64,000 bases of DNA from Lysobacter arvi (GCA_031216755.1 JARUHG010000001.1:1240001-1304000); one strand, 5' to 3'. Shown: positions 18,855 to 29,414, counted from the stretch's first letter. Translations and numbers: made by a program. Notes: generated by a model from the letters alone, not told the origin.

Positions 18855-20162
18855 TCAGCGGTCGACCTCGCCGAACACGAGATCGTAGGTGCCGATCATC
18901 GCCACGACGTCGGCCAGCATGTGGCCGCGAACGATGGCGTCCATCGACGACAGATGCGCGAAGCCCGGCGCGCGCAACTTCACGCGGAAGGGCTTGTTGG
19001 CGCCGTCGGAGACCAGGTAGCAGCCGAACTCGCCCTTCGGCGCCTCGACCGCGGCATAGGTCTCGCCGGCCGGCACGCAGTAGCCTTCGCTATAGAGCTT
19101 GAAGTGATGGATCAGGGCTTCCATGTCGCCCTTCATGTCCTCGCGCCGCGGCGGAGCGACCTTGAAGTTGTCGACCAGGACCGGGCCCGGATTGGCCTTC
19201 AGCCACTTCACGCACTGCTTGATGATGCGGTTGGACTGGCGCATCTCCTCGACGCGGACCAGGTAGCGGTCGTAGCAGTCGCCATTGACGCCGACGGGGA
19301 TGTCGAAATCCATCTCGGCGTACTTCGCGTACGGCTGCTTCTTGCGCAGGTCCCACGCGATGCCCGAGCCGCGCAGCATCGGGCCGGTCATGCCCCAGTC
19401 GAACGCCTGCTCCGGCGTGACCACGCCGATGCCGACCGTGCGCTGCTTCCAGATGCGGTTGTCGGTGAGCAGCGTTTCGTACTCGTCGACGCGGTTCGGG
19501 AAGTCGTTGGTGAACGCTTCCAGGTAGTCCAGCAACGAACCTTCGCGCCACTCGTTGAAGCGCTTGAGCTTGCCGCCCTTGCGCCACGGCGATTCCTTGT
19601 ACTTCGGCATGAAGTCCGGGAGATCGCGATGCACGCCGCCCGGGCGGTAGTACGCCGCGTGCATGCGCGCGCCGGACACCGCCTCGTAGCAGTCCATCAG
19701 CTCTTCGCGTTCGCGGAAGGCGTACAGGAACACCGCCATCGCGCCCAGGTCGAGCGCGTTCGAACCCACCCACATGAGGTGGTTGAGGATGCGGGTGATC
19801 TCGTCGAACATCGTGCGGATGTACTGCGCACGCTCCGGCGCCTCGATCCCCAGCAGGGTCTCGATCGCGCGAACGTAGGCGTGCTCGTTGCACATCATCG
19901 ACACGTAATCCAGCCGATCCATGTACGGGACCGACTGGTTGAACGGCTTGGATTCGGCGAGCTTCTCGGTCGCGCGATGCAGCAGGCCCACGTGCGGGTC
20001 GGCGCGATGCACGACTTCGCCGTCCATCTCCAGGATCAGGCGCAGCACGCCGTGCGCGGCCGGATGCTGCGGGCCGAAGTTCAGCGTGTAGTTGCGGATC
20101 TCGGCGCCGCTGCCGAGACCGGACGTGTTGCTCACGGCTGCATTGGAAGGCTGGGCGCTCAC
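18855..20162 (-). CDS. nuoD: NADH-quinone oxidoreductase subunit D
   Basis: The 49-kDa quinone-site subunit (435 residues). The conserved [15 protein letters not shown] block near the N-terminus carries the quinone-interacting His, and the SMDAIVRGH block near the C-terminus is present. The GTG start at 20162 overlaps the nuoC stop (GTGA); reading further upstream would be inside nuoC. NuoC and NuoD are separate proteins here, unlike the fused NuoCD of E. coli. Confidence 0.97.
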   Translation of the reverse strand: MSAQPSNAAVSNTSGLGSGAEIRNYTLNFGPQHPAAHGVLRLILEMDGEVVHRADPHVGLLHRATEKLAESKPFNQSVPYMDRLDYVSMMCNEHAYVRAIETLLGIEAPERAQYIRTMFDEITRILNHLMWVGSNALDLGAMAVFLYAFREREELMDCYEAVSGARMHAAYYRPGGVHRDLPDFMPKYKESPWRKGGKLKRFNEWREGSLLDYLEAFTNDFPNRVDEYETLLTDNRIWKQRTVGIGVVTPEQAFDWGMTGPMLRGSGIAWDLRKKQPYAKYAEMDFDIPVGVNGDCYDRYLVRVEEMRQSNRIIKQCVKWLKANPGPVLVDNFKVAPPRREDMKGDMEALIHHFKLYSEGYCVPAGETYAAVEAPKGEFGCYLVSDGANKPFRVKLRAPGFAHLSSMDAIVRGHMLADVVAMIGTYDLVFGEVDR

Positions 20163-20902
20163 TTCTTCACCTCGGCACGCTGGGCGACTTCGCCCTGCGC
20201 GGTCTCGTAGCGGGCATCGTCGCGGATCACGCGCGGCACCAGCACGCGCGGCTCGATCGACACGGGCTCGTACACCACGCGCTTGCGCTCGTTGTCGTAA
20301 CGCACTTCGACGTTGCCGATCAGCGGGAAGTCCTTGCGGAACGGATGGCCGACGAAACCGTAGTCCGTGAGGATGCGGCGCAGGTCCGGATGGCCGTCGA
20401 ACACGATGCCGTACAGATCGAAGGCCTCGCGCTCGAACCAGTTGGTGCCGGACCAGACCGGCGTCAGCGAGTCCACGACCGGAAGGTCGTCGTTCTCGGC
20501 GAACGTGCGCAGGCGCAGACGCTGGTTGTGCTGGCACGACAGCAGATGCGCGACCGCGGCGAAGCGGCGTTCCGGCGCGGCGGCGGCGCCGTTGGGCTGT
20601 TCGCCCCACACGAAGCGGCCGGCGCTCTTGCCCTCCACGCCACGCGAGAACCCTTCCGAGGACACGTCGGTATCCCACTCGTCGCTGCCGTAGCTGAGGT
20701 AGTCGACGCCGCTGACGTCGACGCACTGCTCGAACGCGAACTCATCGCGCAGGGCCTGCGCGGTGGCGCGCCACTGCGAGGCGGCGACGTCGATGGTGAC
20801 CTCGCCGCGTCCCGGCGCGACCACCACCATCGCCTCGGGGAAGCGCGCGGTCAGGCGCTCGGAAAGCGCCGCGGCATCCATGAAACCGTACGGGCGGGCC
20901 AT
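20159..20902 (-). CDS. nuoC: NADH-quinone oxidoreductase subunit C
   Basis: The 30-kDa peripheral subunit (247 residues). The family signature ERE(A/S)FDLYGI-type block ([18 protein letters not shown]) and [15 protein letters not shown] are visible. A hydrophilic insert at about residues 70-110 makes it longer than the shortest family members. It starts 1 base after nuoB. Confidence 0.96.
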   Translation of the reverse strand: MARPYGFMDAAALSERLTARFPEAMVVVAPGRGEVTIDVAASQWRATAQALRDEFAFEQCVDVSGVDYLSYGSDEWDTDVSSEGFSRGVEGKSAGRFVWGEQPNGAAAAPERRFAAVAHLLSCQHNQRLRLRTFAENDDLPVVDSLTPVWSGTNWFEREAFDLYGIVFDGHPDLRRILTDYGFVGHPFRKDFPLIGNVEVRYDNERKRVVYEPVSIEPRVLVPRVIRDDARYETAQGEVAQRAEVKK

Positions 20903-20903
20903 G

Positions 20904-21476
20904 TCAGCGCACGCCCTGCATGTTGTCGCCGAAGTTCGTGCCGCGGCGGATCTTCTTCTGCAACTGCAGGATGCCGTACACCAGCGCCTCGGCGGTGGGC
21001 GGGCAGCCCGGAACGTAGATGTCCACCGGCACGACGCGATCGCAACCGCGCACCACCGAATACGAATAGTGGTAGTAGCCGCCGCCGTTGGCGCAGCTGC
21101 CCATGGAGATGACCCACTTCGGGTCCGGCATCTGGTCGTAGACCTTGCGCAGGGCCGGGGCCATCTTGTTGACCAGCGTGCCGGCCACGATCATCACGTC
21201 GGACTGGCGCGGCGACGGGCGGAACACCACGCCGTAGCGGTCCAGGTCCAGGCGCGCGGCGCCGGCGTGCATCATTTCCACGGCGCAGCAGGCCAGGCCG
21301 AACGTCATCGGCCACATCGAGCCGGTCCGCGCCCAGTTCCACAGCGCGTCCATGCTCGTGGTGACGAACCCGTTCTGCAGCAGCGGGTTGTCGCCCTCGG
21401 GGCGCAGGATATCGTCCAGCTGCCCTTCGGGCAGCGGGTTGTGCATGAGGTCAGAGACGCTCTGGATCACTCCCAT
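20904..21476 (-). CDS. nuoB: NADH-quinone oxidoreductase subunit B
   Basis: Carries the terminal cluster N2, which reduces quinone (190 residues). Ligand Cys are in [20 protein letters not shown] and [10 protein letters not shown]. The ATG at 21476 overlaps the nuoA 3' end by 10 bases and gives the family length; the longer upstream frame is nuoA shadow. Confidence 0.97.
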   Translation of the reverse strand: MGVIQSVSDLMHNPLPEGQLDDILRPEGDNPLLQNGFVTTSMDALWNWARTGSMWPMTFGLACCAVEMMHAGAARLDLDRYGVVFRPSPRQSDVMIVAGTLVNKMAPALRKVYDQMPDPKWVISMGSCANGGGYYHYSYSVVRGCDRVVPVDIYVPGCPPTAEALVYGILQLQKKIRRGTNFGDNMQGVR

Positions 21477-21823
21477 TCGAGTGCTCCCTTCTTCCAGACG
21501 TAAACGAAGCCGAGCAACAGCATGCCGGCGAAGATGCCCATCTCGATGAGGCCGACCACGCCGAGTTCGCGGAACACGGTGGCCCAGGGCACGATGAAGA
21601 TGATTTCCAGATCGAAGATGATGAACTGGATCGCGATGAGGTAATAGCGCACATCGAACTGCATGCGCGCGTCCTCGAACGCTTCGAAGCCGCACTCGTA
21701 GGGCGAGAGCTTCTCGATGGACGGACGCTGGGGGCCGAGCACCTTGCCCACCACCAGCAGGGCGACGCCGATACCTCCGGCGACGATCAGGAACAGCAGG
21801 GTCGGCAGGTATTCGGCCAGCAC
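21467..21823 (-). CDS. nuoA: NADH-quinone oxidoreductase subunit A
   Basis: Membrane subunit homologous to ND3 (118 residues, three helices) with the conserved loop [10 protein letters not shown]. The GTG start at 21823 is preferred because the next residues [13 protein letters not shown] match the usual N-terminus and a GAGAG ribosome site lies upstream. An in-frame ATG 36 codons further upstream would add a hydrophilic extension not known in this family. It is the first gene of the operon; the 169 bases upstream to the tRNA must hold its promoter, which I could not place. Confidence 0.93.
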   Translation of the reverse strand: MLAEYLPTLLFLIVAGGIGVALLVVGKVLGPQRPSIEKLSPYECGFEAFEDARMQFDVRYYLIAIQFIIFDLEIIFIVPWATVFRELGVVGLIEMGIFAGMLLLGFVYVWKKGALEWE

Positions 21824-21992
21824 TCGGTGTTCTCTCGCTTCGTTTAGCTCGATCGCGTTACCGCGACCTGGCTCGGCGTCAGCCGCCTGGGTGATCCCCG
21901 CGCGAGACTCGGCCCGCCGTGCGTGCCGCACCTCGGTCGGTGGTGCTTGTGTTGCTTATGCTGCGCTTCACTGACAGCAGTGTTGTTCGGTG

Positions 21993-22077
21993 TGGTGCCC
22001 AAGGGGGGACTCGAACCCCCACGACTTACGTCGCTACCACCTCAAGGTAGTGCGTCTACCAATTCCGCCACCTGGGC
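21993..22077 (-). tRNA. tRNA-Leu (GAG anticodon)
   Basis: An 85-base class II tRNA with a long variable arm and encoded CCA. The anticodon stem CTACC/GGTAG encloses loop TTGAGGT, and the acceptor GCCCAGG pairs with CTTGGGC. It lies between secG and nuoA; a tRNA-Leu(GAG) also follows secG in E. coli, so the position is conserved. Confidence 0.95.
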
Positions 22078-22214
22078 AATCAAACCCACGCCATCGCTGG
22101 CATGTCGTCTTCCTGACGCGATCGGTGCCGTGTGGGCTTTGATCGCTCCGGTCATCGCTGACCGTACCCGGCAATCCGTGCCGGGCCGATGAAAACAAAG
22201 TTTACCGCGTTACC

Positions 22215-22703
22215 TCAGCCGCCCGCAGGGGGTTGCGGCTTTGCCGGTTCCGGCGACTGCGCCGCGGGCGCCTGCTCGGAGGCGGCGGGCGCGGCCGGGA
22301 CCGCTTGCTGCGTGGCCGGCGCCTGCGGAACCGTGCTGGCCGGGGCGGTCGTCGCGGGGGCCGTCGGCGCGGCCGGAACCGCGGCGTTGCCGGTGGCCGG
22401 CGCGGGCGCGCTCGGAACCGCCGGGACCTGGGCCATCACGCCGCTCGGCGCGGCGCCCGTCGGACCGGCGGCCTTGCGGGTCGCCTGCCAGGCCATGAAG
22501 AGGCTGATCGCGAAGAACGCGATGGCAAGCCACTTGGTCGCCTTGGAGAGGAAGTTCGCCGAACCACGCGCACCGAACACGGTGGCCGAAGCGCCGCCAC
22601 CGAAGCCGGAGCCGGCCTGGGCGCCTGCGCCGCGCTGCATCAGGATCAGCGCAACCATCGCGATCGCGATCAGCACATAGATGACGTTGAGCAGCAACAG
22701 CAT
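22215..22703 (-). CDS. secG: Preprotein translocase subunit SecG with long Ala/Pro tail
   Basis: Two-helix SecYEG partner that assists protein export. Helix 1 is at about 1-21, the Gly-rich loop GSGFGGGASATVFGARGS is the family signature, and helix 2 is near 57-75. After residue 78 the protein continues for about 85 residues almost entirely of Ala, Pro, Thr and Gly. E. coli SecG has 110 residues, so the tail is unusually long. It follows tpiA by 43 bases on the same strand. Confidence 0.93.
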   Translation of the reverse strand: MLLLLNVIYVLIAIAMVALILMQRGAGAQAGSGFGGGASATVFGARGSANFLSKATKWLAIAFFAISLFMAWQATRKAAGPTGAAPSGVMAQVPAVPSAPAPATGNAAVPAAPTAPATTAPASTVPQAPATQQAVPAAPAASEQAPAAQSPEPAKPQPPAGG

Positions 22704-22746
22704 CGTGGGGTTCTACGGAAGTGGTTTCGACGGGTCGGGCGGTACG

Positions 22747-23499
22747 TCAGGGTGCCGCCGCGACTGCGATGGCGTGGAAGTCTTCGGCAACCAGCGAGGC
22801 CCCTCCGACCAGGCCGCCATCGACGTCCGGCTGCGCGAACAGCGCGGCGGCATTGTCGGCCTTAACGCTTCCGCCGTACAGGATCGGTAGCGAGCCAGCG
22901 ATTCTAGCATCGCGCGCAGCGATTTCGCTACGGATGAATGCATGGACCTCCTGGGCCTGCTCCGGCGTGGCGGTCCGGCCGGTGCCGATGGCCCACACGG
23001 GCTCGTAGGCGACGATCGCGCCGTCGAACACGTCCTTGCCGCCGAGCTCGAACAGCGGCGCCAGCTGCTTCTCGATGCGCCACTGCGTCTGGTCGTCCTC
23101 GCGCTCGGAAAGGCTTTCGCCCACGCACAGGATCGGCGTCAGGCCCGCGGCCTTGCAGGCAAGAAACTTGCGCGCGACCAGCTCGCTGGTTTCGCCATGG
23201 AACTGGCGACGCTCCGAATGCCCGACCAGCCCGTAGCCGGCCCCGACATCCTTCAGCATCGTCGCCGACACCTCGCCGGTGTAGGCGCCCTTCTGGTTCT
23301 CGCTGACGTCCTGCGCGCCGAAGGTCAGGCCCTTGCCGGCGTAGCGCGCGATCAGCCCGGCGAGGTACGGCAGCGGCGGGAGGATCAGGCGCTCGACGCC
23401 CTGCGGCGCCGGCATGGCGACGAGCGCATCCAGGAGCGCCAGCGCGAATTCGCGATCGCCATGCAGCTTCCAGTTTCCGGCAACGATCTTGCGGCGCAT
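22747..23499 (-). CDS. tpiA: Triosephosphate isomerase
   Basis: Interconverts dihydroxyacetone phosphate and glyceraldehyde 3-phosphate (glycolysis and gluconeogenesis; cytosol). The 250 residues carry the substrate-binding GNWK (Asn9, Lys11), the VGHSERR catalytic-His block and the AYEPVWAIGTG catalytic-Glu block. The start at 23499 is chosen because MRRKIVAGNWK is the family N-terminus; the frame stays open upstream without homology. Divergent from the DNA glycosylase. Confidence 0.97.
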   Translation of the reverse strand: MRRKIVAGNWKLHGDREFALALLDALVAMPAPQGVERLILPPLPYLAGLIARYAGKGLTFGAQDVSENQKGAYTGEVSATMLKDVGAGYGLVGHSERRQFHGETSELVARKFLACKAAGLTPILCVGESLSEREDDQTQWRIEKQLAPLFELGGKDVFDGAIVAYEPVWAIGTGRTATPEQAQEVHAFIRSEIAARDARIAGSLPILYGGSVKADNAAALFAQPDVDGGLVGGASLVAEDFHAIAVAAAP

Positions 23500-23591
23500 G
23501 CGCACTCCTTCAGCGTCCTTCGGGTTCCGCGATGGCACGACCGGCCCCGCGAGCGGCGGCAAGTTTACTCCACGTCGGAGAGAATCGACCC

Positions 23592-24140
23592 ATGGACACG
23601 CCACGCGCCGCGAACGCCTCGTTGCTGCAGGGTTTTCCGCCGGTCACGACACCGGCCGCACGCGTGCTCGTCCTGGGCAGCATGCCCGGTGCCGCCTCGC
23701 TGCAGGCAAGCCGCTACTACGCGCATCCGCGCAATGCGTTCTGGCCGATCATGGGGGCGCTGGTCGGCGCCGACCCGGCCCTGCCCTACCCGCGCCGGCT
23801 CGTGCGACTGACTTCCGCCGGGATCGCGCTGTGGGATGTGCTGGATCGCTGCGAACGCGAAGGCAGCCTGGATTCGGCGATCGTCGACGCCACCGCGCAG
23901 GCGAACGACTTCGCGACGTTCTTCCGTCAGCACGCGAGGCTGACGACCGTGCTGTTCATTGGCGCGAAAGCCGAGGCGGCGTACCGACGTCTCGGCCCTC
24001 CGCTGGCGGCATTCGGCCTGCGCTCGCAACGACTGCCGTCGACGAGCCCGGCCAACGCATCGGTCCGGTTCGAAAAAAAACTGGCCGCCTGGCGCGAAGC
24101 GCTGCAGGCGGCCGGCGTGGTGCTGGATCAGGAGCGCTGA
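23592..24140 (+). CDS. Uracil-DNA-glycosylase superfamily enzyme (hypoxanthine/deoxyinosine type)
   Basis: The 182 residues match the family-6 like (deoxyinosine) glycosylases: the signature GSMPGAASLQASRYYAHPRN at about 33-52 followed by FW, and a C-terminal LPSTSPAN block. The expected role is base-excision repair of deaminated adenine. The start at 23592 follows a GGAGAGAAT stretch; an earlier in-frame ATG at 23532 would run into the tpiA upstream region. Activity on other damaged bases is possible within this superfamily. Confidence 0.82.
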   Translation: MDTPRAANASLLQGFPPVTTPAARVLVLGSMPGAASLQASRYYAHPRNAFWPIMGALVGADPALPYPRRLVRLTSAGIALWDVLDRCEREGSLDSAIVDATAQANDFATFFRQHARLTTVLFIGAKAEAAYRRLGPPLAAFGLRSQRLPSTSPANASVRFEKKLAAWREALQAAGVVLDQER

Positions 24141-24150
24141 AGAACCGGCG

Positions 24151-25101
24151 TTATTTCAGCTTGATCTCGCGCAGGCGCTCTTCCAGGTAGCCGTGCGCGG
24201 TGATCGCTTCCGGATAGCGGTTCGGGTTGTCCGCCGTGACGCACGAGGGCAGCACGTCGATGAGGAAGTCCGGATTCGGATGCAGGAAGAACGGCGTGGA
24301 ATAGCGCGGCTGGCGAGCCTTCTCGCCCTGCGGGTTCACCACGCGGTGCGTGGTGGACGGATACACGTGGTTGGTCAGGCGCTGCAGCATGTCGCCGATG
24401 TTGACCACGATGGTGTCGGCGTCGGCGGTGAACGGCACCCACTCGCCCTTGCGCGAAAGCACTTCCAGACCTTCGGCGCTGGCACCGACCAGCAACGTGA
24501 TCAGGTTGATGTCCTCATGCGCGCCGGCGCGCACGTTCGGAATGTCGTCGGTGGTGATCGGCGGATAGTGGATCGGGCGCAGGATCGAGTTGCCCGAATC
24601 GGTCTTGTCGGCGAAATACGATTCCGGCAGCCCGATGTGCAGCGCCAGCGCGCTCAGCACGCGCGAGCCGAGGCGGTCGAGCGACTGGTACAGCCCGTAG
24701 GCGACTTCGCGGAACTCCGGGATTTCCGTCGGCCACAGGTTCGGCGGCATGACGTCGGCGTACTTCGAATCGCGCGGGATCTCGCGACCGACGTGCCAGA
24801 ACTCCTTCAGGTCGAAGTGCTTGGAATCCTTCGCCGTTTCCACGCCGAACGGGGTGTAGCCGCGGGCGCCGCCGCTTCCGGGGACGTGGTACTGGCGCTT
24901 GACCTCGTCCGGCAGCGCGAAGAAGCGCTTGAACACGTCGTAGGCGGTGTCGATCTGCGCATCGGAAATGCCATGGCCGCGAATCCCGCAGAAGCCCCAC
25001 TCGCGGTACGCCGCGCCAAGTTCGGCCACGAAGGCCTCGCGATCGCCCGGGCTGGCGGGTTCGCTGAAGCGGCGGATGTCGAGGGTCGGGATGCGATTCA
25101 C
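24151..25101 (-). CDS. Isopenicillin-N-synthase-like 2-oxoglutarate/Fe(II) oxygenase
   Basis: Encodes 316 residues with the N-terminal DIOX_N-type region (IPTLDIRRF, WGFCGIRGHG) and a C-terminal jelly-roll core. The iron triad is HED plus His of STTHRV, and the 2-oxoglutarate Arg lies in RYSTPFF. The GTG start at 25101 is preceded by AGGA at proper spacing; an ATG at 25140 is an alternative. The substrate is unknown. It stands alone, convergent with the glycosylase gene, so context does not help. Confidence 0.85.
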   Translation of the reverse strand: MNRIPTLDIRRFSEPASPGDREAFVAELGAAYREWGFCGIRGHGISDAQIDTAYDVFKRFFALPDEVKRQYHVPGSGGARGYTPFGVETAKDSKHFDLKEFWHVGREIPRDSKYADVMPPNLWPTEIPEFREVAYGLYQSLDRLGSRVLSALALHIGLPESYFADKTDSGNSILRPIHYPPITTDDIPNVRAGAHEDINLITLLVGASAEGLEVLSRKGEWVPFTADADTIVVNIGDMLQRLTNHVYPSTTHRVVNPQGEKARQPRYSTPFFLHPNPDFLIDVLPSCVTADNPNRYPEAITAHGYLEERLREIKLK

Positions 25102-25274
25102 GTCGGTTCCTGTACGGCGGGGTCGGAGAGAGCCGCACATGATACCGCCGGTCCGGGGCGCGTCAGGCGCCTTCAGCGCGCGCGCCGGCCGTTCAGGCAG
25201 GAGGTTTTCGCGCATGCGCCCGGGCGTCGCGATTGCCGGATAATGGCGCGCTTTTTTCCTATCCCATCGGACGA

Positions 25275-27122
25275 ATGGACGACGTCGCCTCCCCGCTCCG
25301 CCAGCGCGCGAATGCCTGGCTGACCGGCGTGATCCTCGGCAATGCCGCGCTGGCCTGCCTGATCACCCTGAGCAACATTCCCCTGACCGAAGCCGGCAGC
25401 GTCTGGCGGTCGGCGCTGTTCCTGCTGCTCGCCCTGCCCGGTCATTTCATCTTCTTCGGTGCGATCGTCGCCTTGCCGGCCTACCTGCTCGGCCGCTTCG
25501 TCCGCGATCCGCGCTGGATGATCGGGTCGGCCGTGCTCCTGCAGACGTTGTGGCTGCTCCTGCTGCTCGCCGACGCGAAGGTGTTCGCGCTGTATCGCTT
25601 CCACCTCAATGCGATGGTGGCGAACATGATCTTCGGGGGCGCGCTGCAGGATCAGGTCGCCTTCTCGGCGAAGATGTGGGCGCTGATCGCGCTGGGTGCG
25701 GCCACGCTGCTCGCGCTGGAGGCCCTGGCGGCCCGCGTGTGGTGGCAGGCGCTGCGACGCCGTCCGGCGCTGCTGCGCATCCGCGCGACGTGGTGGGTCG
25801 CAGGCGCGTTGTGCCTGGTGAGCCAGGCCATGGTGGCGTACTCGGACGCACGCGGCGATCGGGCCGTGATGTCGCAGCTGACCTACATCCCCTGGGCCCA
25901 GCCGATCACGCTGAAAAACGCGCTGCACCGCTTCGGCGTGCAGACCGCGCAGGCCACCGGGCTGCCGGACGCCGGCGATCGCCTCGGCTATCCGCGGCGT
26001 GCGCCGCAGTGCGCCGCGTCGCCGCGGCTCAACGTGCTGGTGATCCTGGTCGAGTCCCTGCGCCACGACGTGCTCGAACCGGCGGTGATGCCCAACACCT
26101 GGCGATACGCGCAGGACGCGCAGTGGTTCCAGAACCACTACAGCACCGGCAACGCAACGCGCTTCGGCCTGTTCGGACTGATGTACGGCCTGCCCGGCGG
26201 CTACTGGCAGGCCATGCTGGCGCAGCAGCGCGGGCCGGTGATGATCGACCGCATGCTGGAGGACGGGTACGCGATGCACGTCTACGGCAGTGCACCGCTC
26301 TACAGCCCGGAGTTCGATCGCACCGTGTTTGCCCGGGTGCGCGACCGCATCGTCATCGGCCCGCCGAAGTCCAAGAGCGCCGAACGCGACCGCTTCGTGA
26401 TCGCGCGCCTGCAGGACGACATCCGCCACCACCCGCAAGGCAAGCCGTTCTTCGGCTTCGTGTTCCTGGATTCGCCGCACGCGCCCTACCACTTGCCGGC
26501 CGGCTATCGCGCGCCGTTCCAGCCGATGGCGAAGGACGTGAACTTCCTCGACCTCGGCCCGGATCACGACCCGACGCCCGAGTTCAACCGCTACCGCGCC
26601 GCCGTGCATTACAGCGACGCGCTGATCGGCGAACTGCTGCGCACGCTCGAACAGAGCCCGCTGGCGGCGAACACCGTCGTGCTCATCACCGGCGATCACG
26701 GCGAGGAGTTCAACGACATGCGCAAGAACTACTGGGGCCACAACGGCAACTTCTCGGACTACCAGCTGCGCACGCCCTTCGTGCTGCACTGGCCCGGCCG
26801 CCCGGCGCGTCGCGTGGAAGCGGCGTCGTCGCACGAGGATTTCGTGCCGACCGTGATGCGCCACGCGCTGGGTTGCACGAGCGACAGCGCCGATTACTCG
26901 ACCGGCCTGGACCTGTTCGGCGAGCTTCCGCGCAAGCGTCCGCTGCTGGTGGAAAGCTGGTCGCAGCGCGGCATCCGCGACGGCGCGCTGATCTACCTGT
27001 TCGACAACTTCGGCTCGGCGACCGTCGTGGATCGCAAGTACGACCCGGTGGAGGACGCCGACGTTTCGGCCGATGCGGTGCGCGAATCGTGGGAGATGCT
27101 GACGCGCTTCCAGAAGCGCTGA
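25275..27122 (+). CDS. YejM/PbgA-like inner-membrane protein with sulfatase-fold domain
   Basis: Encodes 615 residues: about five transmembrane helices in the first 190 residues (DUF3413 type), then a periplasmic alkaline-phosphatase/sulfatase fold. Seen are ILVESLRHD at the start of the fold, STGNATRFGLFGLMYGLPGG at the nucleophile position, and ITGDHGEEF near 480. In enterobacteria this family (PbgA/YejM) senses lipopolysaccharide and controls its synthesis; whether this protein is an enzyme or a sensor cannot be told. The start at 25275 follows a GATAAT-like -10 at 25239. Confidence 0.82.
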   Translation: MDDVASPLRQRANAWLTGVILGNAALACLITLSNIPLTEAGSVWRSALFLLLALPGHFIFFGAIVALPAYLLGRFVRDPRWMIGSAVLLQTLWLLLLLADAKVFALYRFHLNAMVANMIFGGALQDQVAFSAKMWALIALGAATLLALEALAARVWWQALRRRPALLRIRATWWVAGALCLVSQAMVAYSDARGDRAVMSQLTYIPWAQPITLKNALHRFGVQTAQATGLPDAGDRLGYPRRAPQCAASPRLNVLVILVESLRHDVLEPAVMPNTWRYAQDAQWFQNHYSTGNATRFGLFGLMYGLPGGYWQAMLAQQRGPVMIDRMLEDGYAMHVYGSAPLYSPEFDRTVFARVRDRIVIGPPKSKSAERDRFVIARLQDDIRHHPQGKPFFGFVFLDSPHAPYHLPAGYRAPFQPMAKDVNFLDLGPDHDPTPEFNRYRAAVHYSDALIGELLRTLEQSPLAANTVVLITGDHGEEFNDMRKNYWGHNGNFSDYQLRTPFVLHWPGRPARRVEAASSHEDFVPTVMRHALGCTSDSADYSTGLDLFGELPRKRPLLVESWSQRGIRDGALIYLFDNFGSATVVDRKYDPVEDADVSADAVRESWEMLTRFQKR

Positions 27123-27131
27123 CCGGCCCTG

Positions 27132-27154
27132 CCCCTCCCGCGCGGCGGGAGGGG
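27132..27154. terminator. Hairpin between convergent genes
   Basis: A perfect 10-base inverted repeat (CCCCTCCCGC at 27132-27141, GCGGGAGGGG at 27145-27154) with a 3-base loop sits between the stops of the YejM-like gene and glmM. There is no T-run. It is placed to act for both strands, possibly with Rho. Confidence 0.5.
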
Positions 27155-27174
27155 GCCGAATCGCAGGAGGCGGC

Positions 27175-28515
27175 TCAGGCCGCAGCCGTCACGGCGGCGG
27201 CGAGCCTGTCGAGCGTGTCCTGCATCAGCGTGGCGTCGTCCGCTTCGACCGTGACGCGCACGACCGGCTCGGTGCCGGAGGGACGAAGGAAGGCGCGGCC
27301 ACGGCCGGCAACCGCACGCTCCGCGTCGGCCAGCGCGGCCTTCACCGAATCGGCCTCGGCGGGCCTGGAGCCCGCGGCGAAACGCACGTTGACCGTCTTC
27401 TGCGGCACCTTGCGGAAATCGCCCAGGGCTTCGCGCAGCGAGATGCCGCGGCGCTTGAGCACTTCCAGCACCTGCAGCGCGCTGACGATGCCGTCGCCGG
27501 TGTTCGCCCGGTCCAGGCACAGCATGTGGCCCGAGGCTTCGCCGCCCAGCACGCCGCCGTTCGCCACCAGTTGCTGGTGGACGTAACGATCGCCGACCTT
27601 GGCCCGGATGAAGCCGATGCCCTTCTCGGCGAAGGCGCGTTCCAGCGCGTAGTTGGTCATGAGCGTGCCCACGACGGGACCGCGCAACCGGCCGGTCTGC
27701 TGCCAGTCGGTCGCCATCACGTACAGCAGGTCGTCGCCGTCGCAGATGGCGCCGTTGCCATCGACGAAGAGCACGCGGTCGCCGTCGCCGTCGAACGCGA
27801 TGCCGATGTCGGCGCCCGTGGCCCGCACGTGCTGGACGAGCGTGTCCGGATGAGTCGAGCCGACGTTGTCGTTGATGTTGATGCCGTTGGGATCGATACC
27901 GATGGCATCCACGCGCGCACCCAGTTCGCGCAGCACCAGCGGACCGAGCTGGTAGGTGGCGCCGTTCGCGCAATCCATGGCGATGCGAAGGCCGCCGAGA
28001 TCGAAGCCGGCCGGCACCGAGCCCTTGCAGTGTTCGATGTAGCGCCCCAGCGCGTCGCGCGTCCGCACGGCCTTGCCGAGCTGTTCGGACGGCACGGTGC
28101 GGAACGGGTGCTCCAGCGCGGCTTCGATCGCCAGTTCGGTCGCATCGTCGAGCTTCTCGCCTTCGGCGGAGAAGAACTTGATGCCGTTGTCATGATGCGG
28201 GTTGTGCGACGCCGAGATCACGATGCCGCCATCGGCGCGCATCGAATGCGTCAGGTGCGCGACGGCCGGCGTCGGCATCGGCCCCATGAGCTGCACGTCG
28301 ACGCCCGCCGCGACGAGGCCCGCCTCCAGCGCCGCTTCGAACATGTAGTTCGAGATGCGCGTGTCCTTGCCGATGATCACCACCGGGTTGCGCCAGTCGC
28401 GGCGCGGCAGCGCGTGACCATAGGCGTTGCCCAGGCGCAGGACGAAGTCGGCCGAGATCGGACCCTCGCCCACACGTCCACGGATGCCGTCGGTGCCGAA
28501 GTACCGGCGGCTCAT
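27175..28515 (-). CDS. glmM: Phosphoglucosamine mutase
   Basis: Converts glucosamine-6-phosphate to glucosamine-1-phosphate for UDP-GlcNAc, peptidoglycan and LPS (446 residues). The phosphoserine loop ISASHNP (Ser103), the metal loop FDGDGDR and the sugar-phosphate loop [11 protein letters not shown] are present. The start overlaps the accD stop by 4 bases (ATGA), so the two are translated together. Confidence 0.97.
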   Translation of the reverse strand: MSRRYFGTDGIRGRVGEGPISADFVLRLGNAYGHALPRRDWRNPVVIIGKDTRISNYMFEAALEAGLVAAGVDVQLMGPMPTPAVAHLTHSMRADGGIVISASHNPHHDNGIKFFSAEGEKLDDATELAIEAALEHPFRTVPSEQLGKAVRTRDALGRYIEHCKGSVPAGFDLGGLRIAMDCANGATYQLGPLVLRELGARVDAIGIDPNGININDNVGSTHPDTLVQHVRATGADIGIAFDGDGDRVLFVDGNGAICDGDDLLYVMATDWQQTGRLRGPVVGTLMTNYALERAFAEKGIGFIRAKVGDRYVHQQLVANGGVLGGEASGHMLCLDRANTGDGIVSALQVLEVLKRRGISLREALGDFRKVPQKTVNVRFAAGSRPAEADSVKAALADAERAVAGRGRAFLRPSGTEPVVRVTVEADDATLMQDTLDRLAAAVTAAA

Positions 28516-29414
28516 GCGCTGGCTCCGTTGAGCACGGGCTCGTCTGCCGGCGGCTGCGGCTGCTTCATCATCAGCGCAAGCAAGGTAGCCAAGCGATCGC
28601 GCAGTTCGCGTCGATCGCAGATCTGGTCGAGCGCACCGTGCTCCAGCAGGAACTCCGAACGCTGGAAGCCTTCCGGCAGCGTCTCGCGGACGGTCTGTTC
28701 GATCACGCGCGGGCCCGCGAAGCCGATGAGCGCCTCGGGCTCTGCGAGGTTGAGATCGCCCAGCATGGCGAAGGAGGCCGAGACGCCGCCCGTGGTCGGG
28801 TGCGTCATCACCGAGATGAAAGGCAGGCCGCGCGCGCGCATGCGCCCCAGCGCCGCCGACGTCTTGGCCATCTGCATCAGCGAGAACAGGCTCTCCTGCA
28901 TGCGCGCGCCACCGGTGGCGGTGAAGCAGACCATCGGACAGCCCAGTTCGACCGCACGTTCGGCCGCGCGGGTGAAGCGCTCGCCGACGACCGACCCCAT
29001 CGAACCGCCCATGAAGGCGAAATCGAACGCGGCGGCGACCAGGGGGCGCTGCTTGAGGGTGCCTTCCATCGCGATCAGCGCGTCGCGCTCGCCGGTGGAT
29101 TTCTGCGCGGCCTTGATGCGGTCGGCGTAACGCTTCTGGTCCTTGAACTTGAGCACGTCGGTCGGGCCGAGTTCGGCCGCGATCTCGCGCGTGCTGCCTT
29201 CATCCAGCAGCGCGGTCAGGCGGACACGCGCGCGGATGGCCATGTGGTGGTTGCACTTCGGGCAGACCTCGAGGTTTTCCTCGAGTTCGGGGCGGTACAG
29301 CACCGCGCCGCATCGGTCGCACTTTTCCCACAAGCCTTCGGGCACGCTGCGGCGCTTGGCGGCGCCGGTTTCGGTGCGGATGCCCGAGGGCATGAGTTTC
29401 TTGAGCCAGGACAT
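28512..29414 (-). CDS. accD: Acetyl-CoA carboxylase carboxyltransferase subunit beta
   Basis: Forms malonyl-CoA with AccA in fatty-acid synthesis (300 residues). The four-Cys zinc ribbon at Cys32, Cys35, Cys51 and Cys54 is followed by the crotonase-fold carboxyltransferase domain with [11 protein letters not shown]. The gene lies 99 bases after trpA and overlaps glmM. Confidence 0.97.
   Translation of the reverse strand: MSWLKKLMPSGIRTETGAAKRRSVPEGLWEKCDRCGAVLYRPELEENLEVCPKCNHHMAIRARVRLTALLDEGSTREIAAELGPTDVLKFKDQKRYADRIKAAQKSTGERDALIAMEGTLKQRPLVAAAFDFAFMGGSMGSVVGERFTRAAERAVELGCPMVCFTATGGARMQESLFSLMQMAKTSAALGRMRARGLPFISVMTHPTTGGVSASFAMLGDLNLAEPEALIGFAGPRVIEQTVRETLPEGFQRSEFLLEHGALDQICDRRELRDRLATLLALMMKQPQPPADEPVLNGASA

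Noticed and set aside
16911-20210. 1099-codon open frame on the plus strand
   Set aside because: Antisense to nuoF, nuoE and nuoD; composition is that of a codon-phase shadow and has no motif.
21467-21931. Longer NuoA starting at an upstream ATG
   Set aside because: The extra 36 residues are hydrophilic and Arg/Ala-rich, unlike the family N-terminus; the GTG at 21823 has a better ribosome site and gives the standard length.
22167-22185. CCCGGCA/TGCCGGG hairpin between secG and tRNA-Leu as a terminator
   Set aside because: No T-run on the minus strand, and co-transcription of secG with the tRNA is plausible, so I did not call a terminator.
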